A stretch of 64,000 nucleotides of DNA from the NCBI GenBank assembly GCA_965218865.1, contig CBDCME010000043.1, forward strand, positions 1-64,000, read 5' to 3'. The notes beneath the pieces are model-generated. The model ran no database searches and had not been told where the DNA came from. It was given only the letters and a program-made list of their open reading frames with translations. Positions 46,487 to 56,602 of this stretch are shown here, piece after piece (the first letter of the stretch is position 1; each line of letters starts with the position of its first letter). Position numbers and translations under genes: made by a program. The stretch is from CBDCME01 sp965218865. Its GTDB lineage: Bacteria > Pseudomonadota > Alphaproteobacteria > JAAXGF01.

Positions 46487-47224
46487 TCAAAACACGTGTT
46501 GACCGCCGGTTACCATGATTTCGGCGCCGGTCACATAGGCCGAATCGTCCGAACACAAGTAAAAAATCGTGCCCGCGACGTCCCGCGGCACGCCCAGCCG
46601 ATGCAAGGGGATGCGGGGAATCAGGACCTCGGTTTCGGGCGACAGCATCGCGGTTTCGATTTCACCCGGCGCGACCGCGTTGACGCGGACGCCGAGGTGC
46701 GCGAACTCGGCCGCCATTTCCCGGGTCAGGGCCGACAACGCCGCCTTCGAGGTACTGTAGGCGCTGCCGGCGAACGGATGAACGCGATGCCCGGCGATCG
46801 AGGTCACGTTGACGATCGCGCCCTGGCCCTTGTGCAGGGCCGCGGCGAACCCTCGGGAAAGAATCAAGGGGGCGAATAAATTGAGTTCGAAAACCGCGCG
46901 CCAGTGAGCGGGGTTGCCGTTCAGACATCCGAGCCGTTCCTTGAAATCGGTCTTGGGGGATAGCCCCGCGTTGTTGACCAGGGCGTGAAGCGGACGATCG
47001 CCGAGAAGCCCGTTTGCCTCGCTGACGAAGCGCTCGAGATCGGAGGCTTCCCCGAGGTCCGCCGCGATATGACGATGGCGGGAATCACCGACCATGCACT
47101 GAGCCGGCACCGAGTCGCGTGAACAGGTGATCACGCTCCAGTCCGCCTCGATGAAACGCATCGCCGTGGCGTGGCCAATGCCGCGGCTGGCGCCGGTCAG
47201 GACAACCGTTCGCCCGGGTTTCAT
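46487..47224 (-). CDS. Short-chain dehydrogenase/reductase
   Basis: 245 residues with the classical SDR features: VVLTGASRGIGHATAMRF for cofactor binding, ALVNNAGLSPK, the Ser in NVTSIAGHR, the catalytic pair in SAYSTSKAALSAL and RVNAVAPGEIETAM. An NAD(P)-dependent oxidoreductase of unknown substrate. It starts four bases after the HD-GYP gene ends and so is probably co-transcribed with it. Confidence 0.9.
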   Translation of the reverse strand: MKPGRTVVLTGASRGIGHATAMRFIEADWSVITCSRDSVPAQCMVGDSRHRHIAADLGEASDLERFVSEANGLLGDRPLHALVNNAGLSPKTDFKERLGCLNGNPAHWRAVFELNLFAPLILSRGFAAALHKGQGAIVNVTSIAGHRVHPFAGSAYSTSKAALSALTREMAAEFAHLGVRVNAVAPGEIETAMLSPETEVLIPRIPLHRLGVPRDVAGTIFYLCSDDSAYVTGAEIMVTGGQHVF

Positions 47225-47228
47225 ACCT

Positions 47229-49667
47229 TCAGCGGGCCTCGTCTTCCTCGGCGATTTTCGTGATCGCCTCGACGTCGACGTCGTCTATTTGCTCCGGGTT
47301 CATGTGTTCCTCCGCGTACTTCATATGCAGGCCGGCGTTGAGGAACAGCCTGAACAGGTCCGAATCGACGTGCTGCCCCCGGCTCATGCGTGACATGATC
47401 CGCAGGGTTTCGCTCAGGGTCTTGCCGCGTTTGTACGGTCGGTCGGGCGCGGTCAAGGCCTCGAAGATGTCGGCGACCGCCATCATTCGCGCCGGAATCG
47501 ACATTTCGGCGCCCGTCAAACCGTTTGGGTAGCCGGTCCCGTTCATCCTTTCGTGGTGGCCGCCCGCGTACTCGGGCACGCGCTGCAAATTTTCCGGAAA
47601 CGGCAACGCCTCGAGCATCTCGATCGTGACGGTCACGTGGTCGTTGATGATCTTCCGCTCCTTGTTCGTCAGGGTGCCGCGGCTGATGCTCAGATTCATT
47701 ATTTCCTCCTCGCTCAACAGGCTTTCTTCCTCCCCGTCGAGTCCCCGCCACCGCAGGGCGCCGATCTCCTCGATTCGGGCGATCTTGTCGGGACCAAGAA
47801 ATTCGCCGCCGATGTTGGCCTTTGCGATGAATTCGAAATCTCCGTCGATATTCGCCAGGCGTTCCTTGTAAACGGCTTCCAGTGCCGCCGGGTCGGCGTC
47901 AGCGGCCGACAAGGCCTTGAGATAGTCGATCTCGGCTTCGCGCTTGAGAACCTCGAACCGCAACTTGACGGTTTTGATGCGGTCGTAAATCGTTTCCAAT
48001 TTGGTCGCCTTGTCGACGACGTACTCGGGGGTCGTGATCTTGCCGCAATCGTGAAGCCAAGCGGCGATGTGTAGTTCGTAGAATTCCTCCTCGTTGAGAT
48101 CGAAATCCTTGAACGGACCATCGTCGGCCTCGCAGGCCGCTTCGGCCAACATCTCGGCGATCATGGGTGCACGCTTGCAATGCCCCCCCGTGTAGGGAGA
48201 CTTCCGGTCGATCGCGTCGGCGATCAAGCGGATGAATGAGTCGAGAAGAACCTTCTGCTCATCCAGCAATCGCTTATTGTCGATGGCCACGGCGGCTTGC
48301 GACGCCAAGGCCTCTATCAACTGCTGTCGTCCCGGATCGAAGGGAACCACGTTCCAGCCGTTGTGGTCCCGTGCATTGATGAGCTGCAGTACGCCGATCA
48401 CGTAGCCCGCCCGGTTTTTCATCGGCAGGGTCAGGAACGAGGTCGAGCGGTAGCCGCTTTTTAAATCGAACGCCTTGGTCCCCGAGAAATCGAAACCATC
48501 GACGTCATAAGCATCGGCGATGTTGACGGTCTTGCCGCTCAGGGCGACGTGGGTGGCGACGTTGGCGTGGTTGGGGGCGCCCGAATGCCGATCGTGGAGG
48601 GGAAGCGGATCGAACGGTACCTTTTTTCCGGTCGTGCCGCCCAAGGCGATATCCAGCGAATCATTCATCACGATCGCGAACCTCAGATACCCTCCCGGGG
48701 AACCCTTCTTGTCGTCCTTTGGGCCGGCCTCCTTCTCGTGCAAGTAAATAGTGCCGCCATCCGCGTTGCAGATCGACTTGGCCTCGAGCAGAATCGACTC
48801 CAACAATCCCGCGTGGTTTCGTTCGGCCGACAGGGCGATGCCGATCTCGACCAGTCTCCTGAAGCGCTTTTCCCGCCCCCGCGATCCCTTCTGGCGAGCA
48901 GTGACGTGCGTGATGTCGAGGTTGATGATGCTGGTCCCAACCCCTTCGGTCCGGTACTGAACGACGAACAGGGTGCGGCCATCGTTCAAATGTTCCTCAT
49001 AGGCGACGGTGTCCTTGCCGTGGCCCTCGAGCCGCGCTTTCCGCCACGAGTCCGGAGTCCGTCCACGCAAATCGACGACCGCGGATTCACGCAGGGCCTC
49101 GAGGAACTCTGAATAGCCGAGCCCCGCCCTGAGCTGCTTCGCGATCGGCCAATAAAGGCTGTAAACCACGGCGTTGCAGGCGACAAGCCGATCATCGGCG
49201 TCGAACACCAGCACGCCACCCGGGTGGTTTTCCAGACTGGCAGTCAAAATGTCGGCGACACCGGCGGCCGAGATGCCGCCCGTTGCCCGTGACGTTCCGG
49301 CAAGCGAGAGCTCGATGGCGGCTCGTAGTTCCGCCGGAGCCGCGCCCCGCTGCACGTATTCCGCCACCTCGATTTCCGAACCGCGACACAGGTTCTCGGT
49401 GTCCGCGTCGTCGGCCAGGACGACGACGGGGATTTTGGCCAGCAACGCAACCCCGCGAATCCGCCGCAGCACCTCCAACCCTTTCGCCGCGCCGTTGGTC
49501 AGGTGAAAAACGATCGCGGAAGGTGTCGTCTCGACTTCGGTGCTTTCCCCGATGTCGTCGGACGCCATCGACGACATCGTGAGCATGGTTGGCTCGATTG
49601 CCGCCGAGATCAGATCCCGGGCCGAATCATCGGCCGCGACTACGAGAATTTCCACCATCCCAGCCAA
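47229..49667 (-). CDS. HD-GYP domain protein with receiver-like, PAS and GAF regions
   Basis: 812 residues. About 1-125 resembles a receiver domain (VEILVVAADDSARDLISAAI, IPVVVLADDADTENLCRG) but the phosphoacceptor position is not clear. About 145-260 is PAS-like (GGVLVFDADDRLVACNAVVY). About 290-460 is a GAF domain (VIGVLQLINARDHNGW, ASQAAVAIDNKRLL). The C-terminal part is an HD-GYP phosphodiesterase: HIAAWLHDCGKITTPEYV and, further on, GGHHERMNGTGYPNGL. These enzymes break down cyclic di-GMP. A long insert separates the HD and GYP motifs. The SDR gene follows directly. Confidence 0.88.
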   Translation of the reverse strand: MAGMVEILVVAADDSARDLISAAIEPTMLTMSSMASDDIGESTEVETTPSAIVFHLTNGAAKGLEVLRRIRGVALLAKIPVVVLADDADTENLCRGSEIEVAEYVQRGAAPAELRAAIELSLAGTSRATGGISAAGVADILTASLENHPGGVLVFDADDRLVACNAVVYSLYWPIAKQLRAGLGYSEFLEALRESAVVDLRGRTPDSWRKARLEGHGKDTVAYEEHLNDGRTLFVVQYRTEGVGTSIINLDITHVTARQKGSRGREKRFRRLVEIGIALSAERNHAGLLESILLEAKSICNADGGTIYLHEKEAGPKDDKKGSPGGYLRFAIVMNDSLDIALGGTTGKKVPFDPLPLHDRHSGAPNHANVATHVALSGKTVNIADAYDVDGFDFSGTKAFDLKSGYRSTSFLTLPMKNRAGYVIGVLQLINARDHNGWNVVPFDPGRQQLIEALASQAAVAIDNKRLLDEQKVLLDSFIRLIADAIDRKSPYTGGHCKRAPMIAEMLAEAACEADDGPFKDFDLNEEEFYELHIAAWLHDCGKITTPEYVVDKATKLETIYDRIKTVKLRFEVLKREAEIDYLKALSAADADPAALEAVYKERLANIDGDFEFIAKANIGGEFLGPDKIARIEEIGALRWRGLDGEEESLLSEEEIMNLSISRGTLTNKERKIINDHVTVTIEMLEALPFPENLQRVPEYAGGHHERMNGTGYPNGLTGAEMSIPARMMAVADIFEALTAPDRPYKRGKTLSETLRIMSRMSRGQHVDSDLFRLFLNAGLHMKYAEEHMNPEQIDDVDVEAITKIAEEDEAR

Positions 49668-50013
49668 AACCTCTAAGCAAGCAATACCCGATCCTTGGTC
49701 AACGTACGCGATAATGAAATCGTTTTGACGGGATCACCGCCGCCCGGAGCACAACCGCGTCCAATCCTTGAAAACTGGGATTGGCCGGCCCACCGCCGCC
49801 AAACGGGCATTTCACATCGCCGCGTCGGGCACCTTCGTAGATGAGCATCCATGCAAGCTAGCACAAAGGTACTTCGGAAGCCGTCAACCCGACAAGGCGG
49901 AAGTTGTCATCGGTGGTGTTACGGAGCCGCTTTCGCTTGGCGACCGATTGGGACCGGTTCCAAGGCGTATCGAGCAGGGCGTCTTCGGCCAGACGACAAC
50001 ATGGGAGTTGGAA
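49668..50013. other. Spacer between pdxH and the HD-GYP gene
   Basis: 346 bases without a supportable gene. It should contain the leftward promoter of the HD-GYP gene. Long ORFs crossing it on the plus strand are antisense to pdxH and have no recognisable content. Confidence 0.4.
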
Positions 50014-50598
50014 TCAAGGATACAGGCGCTGAAGCGACCAATCGTCGTTCACGCGGCTGTACAGGAGCCGATCGTGGAGGCGAAACGGCATCTGGCGCCA
50101 GAATTCGATCCTCTCGGGTCGGAGACGGAATCCCGACCAGTACGGTGGCCTCGGGATTTTTCCCAGGCCGAACCGCATCGCCGCCTGGGCCACCCGCTTT
50201 TCAAGCTCGAAACGGCCTTCCATCGGCCGAGATTGCGGCGACGCCCAGGCCCCGATCTGGCTGTCGCGTGTACGGCTGGCGAAATAGGCTTCGGCCTCGG
50301 CCTCGCTCACCGGCGCCACGGGACCTTCGATTCGCACCTGCTTGTCGATCGGCATCCAATAAAAACATAGCGCGCCATGGGGATTGGCGATGAGCTCGCG
50401 GCCCTTGCGGCTGTCGAAGTTGGTGTAGACGACAAAACCTTCGGCGTCGAAACACTTGAGCAAAACCATGCGCACCGATGGACGAGCATTGGAATCGGCA
50501 CTCGCCATGGCGGCCGCGGTGGGTTCGCGCAGTCCGCAACGCGCCGCCTCCGCGTACCATTCACCGAATAGGGTAATGGGGTCCTCTGGATCGGACAT
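50014..50598 (-). CDS. pdxH: Pyridoxamine 5'-phosphate oxidase
   Basis: PdxH uses FMN and oxygen to make pyridoxal phosphate. 194 residues from ATG 50598 (MSDPEDPITLFGEWYAEA); an upstream ATG at 50628 is also in frame. Family motifs are NARPSVRMVLLKCFDAEGFV, YTNFDSRKGRELIANPHGAL, FYWMPIDKQVRIEGPV and the C-terminal FWRQMPFRLHDRLLYSR with LQRLYP. It is divergent from fabI, a common arrangement in alphaproteobacteria. Confidence 0.95.
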   Translation of the reverse strand: MSDPEDPITLFGEWYAEAARCGLREPTAAAMASADSNARPSVRMVLLKCFDAEGFVVYTNFDSRKGRELIANPHGALCFYWMPIDKQVRIEGPVAPVSEAEAEAYFASRTRDSQIGAWASPQSRPMEGRFELEKRVAQAAMRFGLGKIPRPPYWSGFRLRPERIEFWRQMPFRLHDRLLYSRVNDDWSLQRLYP

Positions 50599-50808
50599 GC
50601 TCGTTCGGGCTCTTCGGTTGCGAAGCATTAGCGTCCGCTGGTTTCGGTCATCGTCCGGGGGCGCCAGATGGCCCAGGGTATACGCATCGGTCGTCCCCGC
50701 GAAGCATCCTCGCGTAAGTCACAAGGACGGAACACCGCGAATTTGACCCGAATCCGCATTCGTGTAGGATGCCACCAGCTACGGTCAGGATTCCTATACG
50801 AGGCTCCG

Positions 50809-51621
50809 ATGAGCGGTGCGAGCCAAATTATGGCAGACAAAAGGGGCCTTATTTTGGGAGTTGCCAACGAGCGCTCGCTGGCTTGGGGAATCGCCCGTTC
50901 CCTCGCCGAGCATGGCGCCGAGCTCGCCTTCACTCACCAAGGGGCCGCCCTGGGAAAGCGTGTGCTTCCCCTGGCCGAGAGCGTCGGTGCCAATATCGTC
51001 ATCGATTGTGACGTCGAGGAACCGGCGAGCCTTGACCGAGTTTTCGCCACCCTCGACGAAAAGTGGGAACAGCTTGATTTCCTCGTTCATGCCATCGCTT
51101 ATTCGGACAAGGAACAGCTCAAGGGACGGTACGTCGACACGACGGCGGATAACTTTGCCCGGACGCTGAAAATCTCCTGTTATTCCTTCACCGAATTGTG
51201 CCGCCGCGCGTTGCCCCTGATGACAAAAGGCGGCAGTCTCTTGACGCTGACGTATTCGGGGGCCGAGCGGGTGATGCCGCACTACAACGTCATGGGGGTG
51301 GCCAAGGCGGCGTTGGAGGCGAGCGTCCGCTACCTTGCCGTCGATCTGGGCGGCGAAGGAATACGGGTCAACGCCATCTCCGCGGGACCGATCAAGACGC
51401 TGGCCGCCTCGGGTATCGGCGATTTTCGCTACATCCTGAAATGGAGCGAGTATAATTCCCCCTTGAAGCGGAATTTGAACATCGGCGACGTCGGCGGGGC
51501 GGCCCTGTATCTGTTGAGCGATCTTTCCTCCGGGGTCAGCGGCGAGGTCCATCACGTCGACTGCGGCTACCACGTGGTCGGAATGAAGGCCGTCGACGCG
51601 CCCGACATTTCCGTCGTCTAG
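50809..51621 (+). CDS. fabI: Enoyl-[acyl-carrier-protein] reductase (NADH)
   Basis: FabI carries out the last reduction in each round of fatty acid elongation. 270 residues from ATG 50809; ATG 50830 (MADKRGLILGVANERSLAWG) is an alternative start. It has the FabI-type GLILGVANERSLAWGIA motif, LVHAIAYSDK, and the catalytic Tyr-x6-Lys in HYNVMGVAKAAL, followed by GIRVNAISAGPIKTLAASGI. aroC follows 21 bases later on the same strand. Confidence 0.95.
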   Translation: MSGASQIMADKRGLILGVANERSLAWGIARSLAEHGAELAFTHQGAALGKRVLPLAESVGANIVIDCDVEEPASLDRVFATLDEKWEQLDFLVHAIAYSDKEQLKGRYVDTTADNFARTLKISCYSFTELCRRALPLMTKGGSLLTLTYSGAERVMPHYNVMGVAKAALEASVRYLAVDLGGEGIRVNAISAGPIKTLAASGIGDFRYILKWSEYNSPLKRNLNIGDVGGAALYLLSDLSSGVSGEVHHVDCGYHVVGMKAVDAPDISVV

Positions 51622-51642
51622 GGGTACCGCCGGCTGGCAGCA

Positions 51643-52734
51643 GTGAGCGGAAACAGCTTCGGCCATATGTTCCGATTCACGACCTGGGGCGAAAGCCACG
51701 GGCCGCAGATCGGATGCGTTATCGACGGGGTTCCACCGCGAATCCCCCTGAGCGAATCCGATATTCAACCGTGGCTCGACCGCCGACGACCCGGGCGATC
51801 GCGTTTCACCAGCCAACGCCGCGAATCGGACCGGGTCACACTCCTTTCCGGTGTCTTCGAGGGCCGAACGACGGGCACTCCCATAGCCCTCGTAATCATC
51901 AACGAGGACGCCCGGTCGCGCGACTACGAGGCGATCAAAAAGCGATTCCGCCCCGGACACGCCGATTACACCTATCAGCTCAAGTACGGCATTCGCGACT
52001 ACCGGGGAGGAGGGCGGGCCAGCGCCCGTGAAACCGCCATGCGCGTTGCTGCCGGAGCGATCGCGCGCAAGGTCCTGGGCGAGGCGATCACCATTCGCGC
52101 CGCGGTGATCCGGATCGGCCCCCACGCCATCGAACGCGAAAAGTGGGATTGGGCGGAAGTGGAGCGAAATCCGTTCTGGTGTCCCGATCCGGCCGCGGCC
52201 AAACGCTGGGAGGATCATCTCGACGGCGCGCGCAAAGCTGGATCGTCCGCCGGCGCAGTGATTGAGGTCGTCGCCAGCGGCGTCCCAGCCGGCCTCGGCG
52301 CGCCGGTGTACGATCGCCTCGACGCCGACCTCGCCAAGGCCCTCATGAGCATCAACGCGGTCAAGGGATTCGAGATCGGCGCCGGCTTCGCCGCCGCCGC
52401 CATGGCCGGCGAGGACAGCGTTGATCAAATGCGCATCGAGGACGGCTCCGTAAGTTTCTTGTCGAATCACGCGGGCGGCGTCCTGGGCGGAATTTCCACC
52501 GGCCAGGACATCGTCGCCCGCTTCGCGGTCAAGCCGACGAGTTCGATCCGCATCCCCAGAAAGAGCGTCACCGTTGAGGGCGAAGAGGTCGAGATCGTCA
52601 CCGAGGGCCGCCACGATCCTTGCGTCGGTATCCGCGCCGCCCCGGTCGGCGAGGCCATGTTCGCGTGCGTCTTGGCCGACCACCATTTACGCCACGCGGC
52701 CCAGTGCGGCGACAACGTCACCCCGAAGCCATAA
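51643..52734 (+). CDS. aroC: Chorismate synthase
   Basis: AroC makes chorismate from 5-enolpyruvylshikimate 3-phosphate using reduced FMN. 363 residues from GTG 51643 (MSGNSFGHMFRFTTWGESHG). Visible signatures are TTWGESHGPQIGCVIDG, RPGRSRFTSQRRESD, DYRGGGRASARETAMRVAAG and SFLSNHAGGVLGGISTGQDI. It ends at TAA 52734, 74 bases before the IS5-type element copy C. Length is normal. Confidence 0.96.
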   Translation: MSGNSFGHMFRFTTWGESHGPQIGCVIDGVPPRIPLSESDIQPWLDRRRPGRSRFTSQRRESDRVTLLSGVFEGRTTGTPIALVIINEDARSRDYEAIKKRFRPGHADYTYQLKYGIRDYRGGGRASARETAMRVAAGAIARKVLGEAITIRAAVIRIGPHAIEREKWDWAEVERNPFWCPDPAAAKRWEDHLDGARKAGSSAGAVIEVVASGVPAGLGAPVYDRLDADLAKALMSINAVKGFEIGAGFAAAAMAGEDSVDQMRIEDGSVSFLSNHAGGVLGGISTGQDIVARFAVKPTSSIRIPRKSVTVEGEEVEIVTEGRHDPCVGIRAAPVGEAMFACVLADHHLRHAAQCGDNVTPKP

Positions 52735-52992
52735 ACCTCTTGCCTTGATCGGCGCACTCCCGGGGCCGGTGTTGACCGTGGCCACCCGCCTTGATTCCAC
52801 CTTAACGAGTCGCCCGTGAAGAACGCGTAAGCGGCTGATGTTGGTAGTTTTTTCGGTTTGGCGAAGTAATCGGATTTGCAAGAAAACGGGTTTTGGGCCT
52901 GAAAAGCTTGCGATTTGAAATAATTGATTTTGGGGATTCCCTTCCGTTGCGGAACGTGATTCTCTGCTCCCGTCGATTGGGATTGGAGAACT

Positions 52993-54333
52993 GTGATGAA
53001 GCCATCGCGCAAGGTGTCATCGGGAATAGAGGACCTGTTCCGCTCGCGGTTCGAAAACATCATCAACCTGCGCCACGAGTTGGTGGTGTTGGGGGGCCGG
53101 ATCGCGTGGACTTTCTTCGACGAGACCTATGAAGCCTTGTATTCGGAGGAGGGTCGGCCGGGGGTCCCGACGCGGTTGATGGTTGGGCTGCACATCCTCA
53201 AGCATATGTTCGATCTCTCGGATGAGGAGGTCTGCGAGCGCTGGGTCTACGACCCATACTTCCAGTGCTTCTGCGGCGAAGAGTACTTTCAGCATGAGCT
53301 GCCCATGGAGCGCTCGTCGATGACCCGGTGGCGGGACCGGATCGGGCCGGAAGGTTTGGAGAAGGTATTCCAGGAGAGCCTGGCCGTGGCCCACCGGGTG
53401 GGGGCGCTGCGGGAGAAGGACCTCGAGCGGGTGACGGTGGACACCACCGTACAAGAGAAGGCGATTGCCTTTCCGACCGACGCCAAACTGATGCAACGAG
53501 CCCGCGAGCGGCTGGTGCGACTGGCACGGGAGCACGGCATTGCCCTGCGTCAGTCCTATACCCACCTGGGCAAGAGGGCGTTGATCATGCAAGGCCGCTA
53601 CCGCCATGCCAAACAGCACAAGCGGGCCAACAAGGCCCTGCGCAAGCTCAAGACCTATCTCGGGCGCACCGTCCGCGACATCCGCCGCAAGACGGCCCAG
53701 GAGGAGAGCCTACGGGATCCCTTCCGCCGCCCCTTGTGGCTGGCCGAGCGGGTGTCGACCCAGAAGCGGCGCGACCCCTTGCCCAAGGTCTATTCGCTCC
53801 ACGCGCCCGAGGTCGAATGCATCGGCAAAGGGAAGGCGCACAAGCCGTACGAGTTCGGCTGCAAGGTCTCCGTGGCGGCGACCAATTCCCGCCCCCCCGG
53901 CGGCCAGTTCGTCGCCCACGTCAAGGCCTTCCACGGCAATCCCTATGATGGCCACACCTTGAGGCAGGTGATCGAAGAGATGGAACGCTGGACGGGGATA
54001 TCGGCCGAGCGCATCTATGTCGACAAGGGATACCAGGGCCACGATTACCCCAACAAACACCGCGTCTTTAGATCAGGCCAGAAACGCGGCATCACGCCGA
54101 CGATCAAGAAGGAGCTCAGGCGGCGCTCCGCCGTCGAGGCCGTGATCGGACATCTCAAGAGCGATGGCAGGCTGGGGCGCAACTTCCTCAAAGGCCGCGA
54201 CGGCGACAAGATCAACGCCATCCTCGCCGGCGCCGGCTACAACTACCGCCTTGTCCTCAAATGGCTGAGCCTAAATTCTCAAACCAAGTGCAACGCCGGT
54301 ATGATCCGGAGTTGCTATGGGAATGCAATATGA
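52993..54333 (+). pseudogene. IS5/IS1182-type transposase, copy C, C-terminus cut by IS30
   Basis: Identical to copies A and B through YNYRLVLKWL, including all DDE residues. At 54270 the IS30 element replaces the last 23 residues (RRLFVQILAALLSD... ) with 17 unrelated ones. The catalytic core is untouched, so some activity cannot be excluded. Confidence 0.88.
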
Positions 54334-55301
54334 TCAGCTCGTGTTGGACGATCGAGTTGAGATTTACCGGCTTCATGAAGCCGGTAAATCTCGTCGCGAA
54401 ATTGCTCGCCTGATGGGTCGGCACCCGACCACCATTTGGCGTGAGTTGAAGCGGAATTCGCTGCCCAAGGGCGGCTACAAGGCAGCATCGGCGGAACGTA
54501 TGGCGCTATCGCGGTGCCGGAGGGTATCGCGGATCGAGTGCCTGAGCCGGCTCGGCGACTGCGTCCGCGACCGACTTGCTATGGGATGGTCACCAGAACA
54601 GATTGCCGGCAGGCTCAAGCTCGAAGGATCAGAACACACAGTGAGCCCCGAGACAATCTACCGCTTCATCTACCGGCCCAAAGTGCGCCCGGATGGGCTG
54701 TATCGTTACTTGCCCCGGGCCAAGACCAGCCGGGGACGGCGCTACTTCAAGAGGCGCCGGGAACCGATCCCCAATCGCCGACCGATCGCGCAACGCCCGG
54801 AAACCGTGGCTTCGCGCGAGGAATTCGGCCATTGGGAAGGAGACTTGATGCAGTTCCGCACCCAGCGGGGCAACCTGCTGACCCTGTGTGAACGCATGAC
54901 TCGTTTCACGCTCACTGCTTGTTTGGAAAGCAAAACCGCGCTGGAAACCCGCGAGGCCGTGCAGGCGAGCCTCGGCTGCCTTCCCGTCCGCGCCCGCCAA
55001 ACCATTACTTTCGACAACGGCTCCGAATTCGCCGGCCATCGCGAACTGGAGAACCAACTCGGCCTACACGCCTATTTCTGCGATCCCCACTCGCCATGGC
55101 AGCGCGGCACCGTCGAGAACACCAACGGCTTGCTCCGAAGGGACATGCCCCGCAAAACCAACATCACCGATTACACCCCCCGTGACGTCGAGGACCTCAC
55201 CTGGTGCCTCAACTCCACACCCAGAAAATGCCTCGGCTTCATTACACCCGCCGAGGCCTTCCTCAAAAACCTCGGTGTTGCACTTGAGATGGGAATCCAG
55301 C
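54270..55301 (+). mobile_element. IS30-family element
   Basis: 1032 bp inside IS5 copy C, flanked by GAG on both sides (54267-54269 and 55302-55304). The inverted ends are CTCAAACCAAGTGCAAC and, in reverse, CCATCTCAAGTGCAAC, offset a few bases from the termini. Confidence 0.85.
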
Positions 55302-55489
55302 GAGGCGTTTGTTTGTCCAAATCCTGGCCGCGCTCCTCAGCGACATCTCGCACCCCACCGCAAACCCAATCGCCGCTTCAGCTTGAAATCAGGGTTCTTC
55401 ACGGACGACTAATGAACACTTCGCGGCAGCTCCGGAAATTCGCGATCACGGTCGGTACGTGGTGTTTATCAGGCCATGGCTACGAATAA
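54317..55489 (+). CDS. IS30-family transposase
   Basis: About 325 residues of IS30 transposase, then 65 residues read through the element end into IS5 sequence and beyond; no stop lies inside the element. The N-terminal helix-turn-helix (GKSRREIARLMGRHPTTIWR, ELKRNS) and the DDE triad in FGHWEGDLMQF, ITFDNGSEFAGH and WQRGTVENTNGLLRRD are intact. The C-terminal extension depends on the insertion site. Confidence 0.85.
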   Translation: MGMQYDQLVLDDRVEIYRLHEAGKSRREIARLMGRHPTTIWRELKRNSLPKGGYKAASAERMALSRCRRVSRIECLSRLGDCVRDRLAMGWSPEQIAGRLKLEGSEHTVSPETIYRFIYRPKVRPDGLYRYLPRAKTSRGRRYFKRRREPIPNRRPIAQRPETVASREEFGHWEGDLMQFRTQRGNLLTLCERMTRFTLTACLESKTALETREAVQASLGCLPVRARQTITFDNGSEFAGHRELENQLGLHAYFCDPHSPWQRGTVENTNGLLRRDMPRKTNITDYTPRDVEDLTWCLNSTPRKCLGFITPAEAFLKNLGVALEMGIQRGVCLSKSWPRSSATSRTPPQTQSPLQLEIRVLHGRLMNTSRQLRKFAITVGTWCLSGHGYE

Positions 55490-55656
55490 ATCGGGGACTG
55501 TGATCCCGCTAACACAAAACCGATGAACCCCCGTCATAGCGGACGCCCGGAATGGAGATTAAAAATCGTATTCATCGACGGCGTCCTGGAAACACGTGGT
55601 CGGAATTTTAAGGGGGAACCAACTCGGTTCGCTGTCGTAACAAGGGGGAGAGCGCC

Positions 55657-55839
55657 ATGACCGTTACCGATAGGACGAATTCGAATTCCGGTTCGACGAA
55701 CACAGACGGCGGGTCGACGCAATCTGCAAGCAGCCCCACCATTTTACAGGCGCAAAGCGGCGAGGCCGTGGTCGTTCCCGACGAGTTTTCCTTGGTGGAT
55801 GCGACCTTCGATCGCCAAGGACCGGACCTTCTGATACTC
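55657..55839 (+). pseudogene. FecR-RTX surface protein 3, N-terminal fragment only
   Basis: ATG 55657 follows GGGGGAG. The first residues are Ser/Thr-rich (NSNSGSTNTDGGSTQSAS), then LQAQSGEAVVVPDEFSLVDA and TFDRQGPDLLIL match residues 25-58 of the FecR-RTX protein at 14158 (LPAPSGDALLVPEGFPLVSA, AAFERQGSDLMLV). At about 55840 the gene is cut by the truncated IS5 copy D, and the FecR and RTX parts are gone. Confidence 0.75.
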
Positions 55840-56602
55840 GGCCAGGCGGGTATAGGACTGACGCAGGGCAATGCCGTGCTCCCGTGCCAGTCGCACCAGC
55901 CGCTCGCGGGCTCGTTGCATCAGTTTGGCGGCGGTCGGAAAGGCAATCGCCTTCTCTTGTACGGTGGTGTCCACCATCACCCGCTCGAGGTCCTTCTCCC
56001 GCAGCGCCCCCACCCGGTGGGCCACGGCCAGGCTCTCCTGGAATACCTTCTCCAAACCTTCCGGACCGATCCGGTCCCGCCACCGGGTCATCGACGAGCG
56101 CTCCATGGGCAGCTCATGCTGAAAGTACTCTTCGCCGCAGAAGCACTGGAAGTATGGGTCGTAGACCCAGCGCTCGCAGACCTCCTCATCCGAGAGATCG
56201 AACATATGCTTGAGGATGTGCAGCCCAACCATCAACCGCGTCGGGACCCCCGGCCGACCCTCCTCCGAATACAAGGCTTCATAGGTCTCGTCGAAGAAAG
56301 TCCACGCGATCCGGCCCCCCAACACCACCAACTCGTGGCGCAGGTTGATGATGTTTTCGAACCGCGAGCGGAACAGGTCCTCTATTCCCGATGACACCTT
56401 GCGCGATGGCTTCATCACAGTTCTCCAATCCCAATCGACGGGAGCAGAGAATCACGTTCCGCAACGGAAGGGAATCCCCAAAATAAATTATTTCAAATCG
56501 CAAGCTATTCAGGCCCAAAACCCGTTTTCTTGCAAATCCGATTACTTCGCCAAACCGAAAGAGCTACCAACATCAGCCGCTTACGCGTTCTTCACGGGCG
56601 AC
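55840..56602 (-). mobile_element. IS5-type element, copy D, truncated
   Basis: Contains the 5' half of the element: right-hand inverted repeat ending GGGCGAC at 56602 and the transposase from its start (ATG 56418) to RQSYTRL, about 192 residues. The rest of the transposase and the other end are missing, so the DDE domain is incomplete and the copy cannot move itself. One junction is inside the third FecR-RTX gene, the other at the end of a zinc-ribbon membrane protein gene, so this was probably a deletion between two loci. Confidence 0.88.

Larger units (their letters stand above)
52809..55409 (+). mobile_element. IS5-type element, copy C, carrying an IS30 insertion
   Basis: Flanked by TAACGA (52803-52808) and TAATGA (55410-55415), a 6-bp duplication with one mismatch. 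Taking out the IS30 element and its 3-bp duplication leaves 1566 bp, the exact length of copies A and B. Confidence 0.9.

Noticed and set aside
50794..52686. 630-residue minus-strand ORF
   Set aside because: It lies antisense to fabI and aroC; GC-rich coding often leaves long open frames on the other strand.
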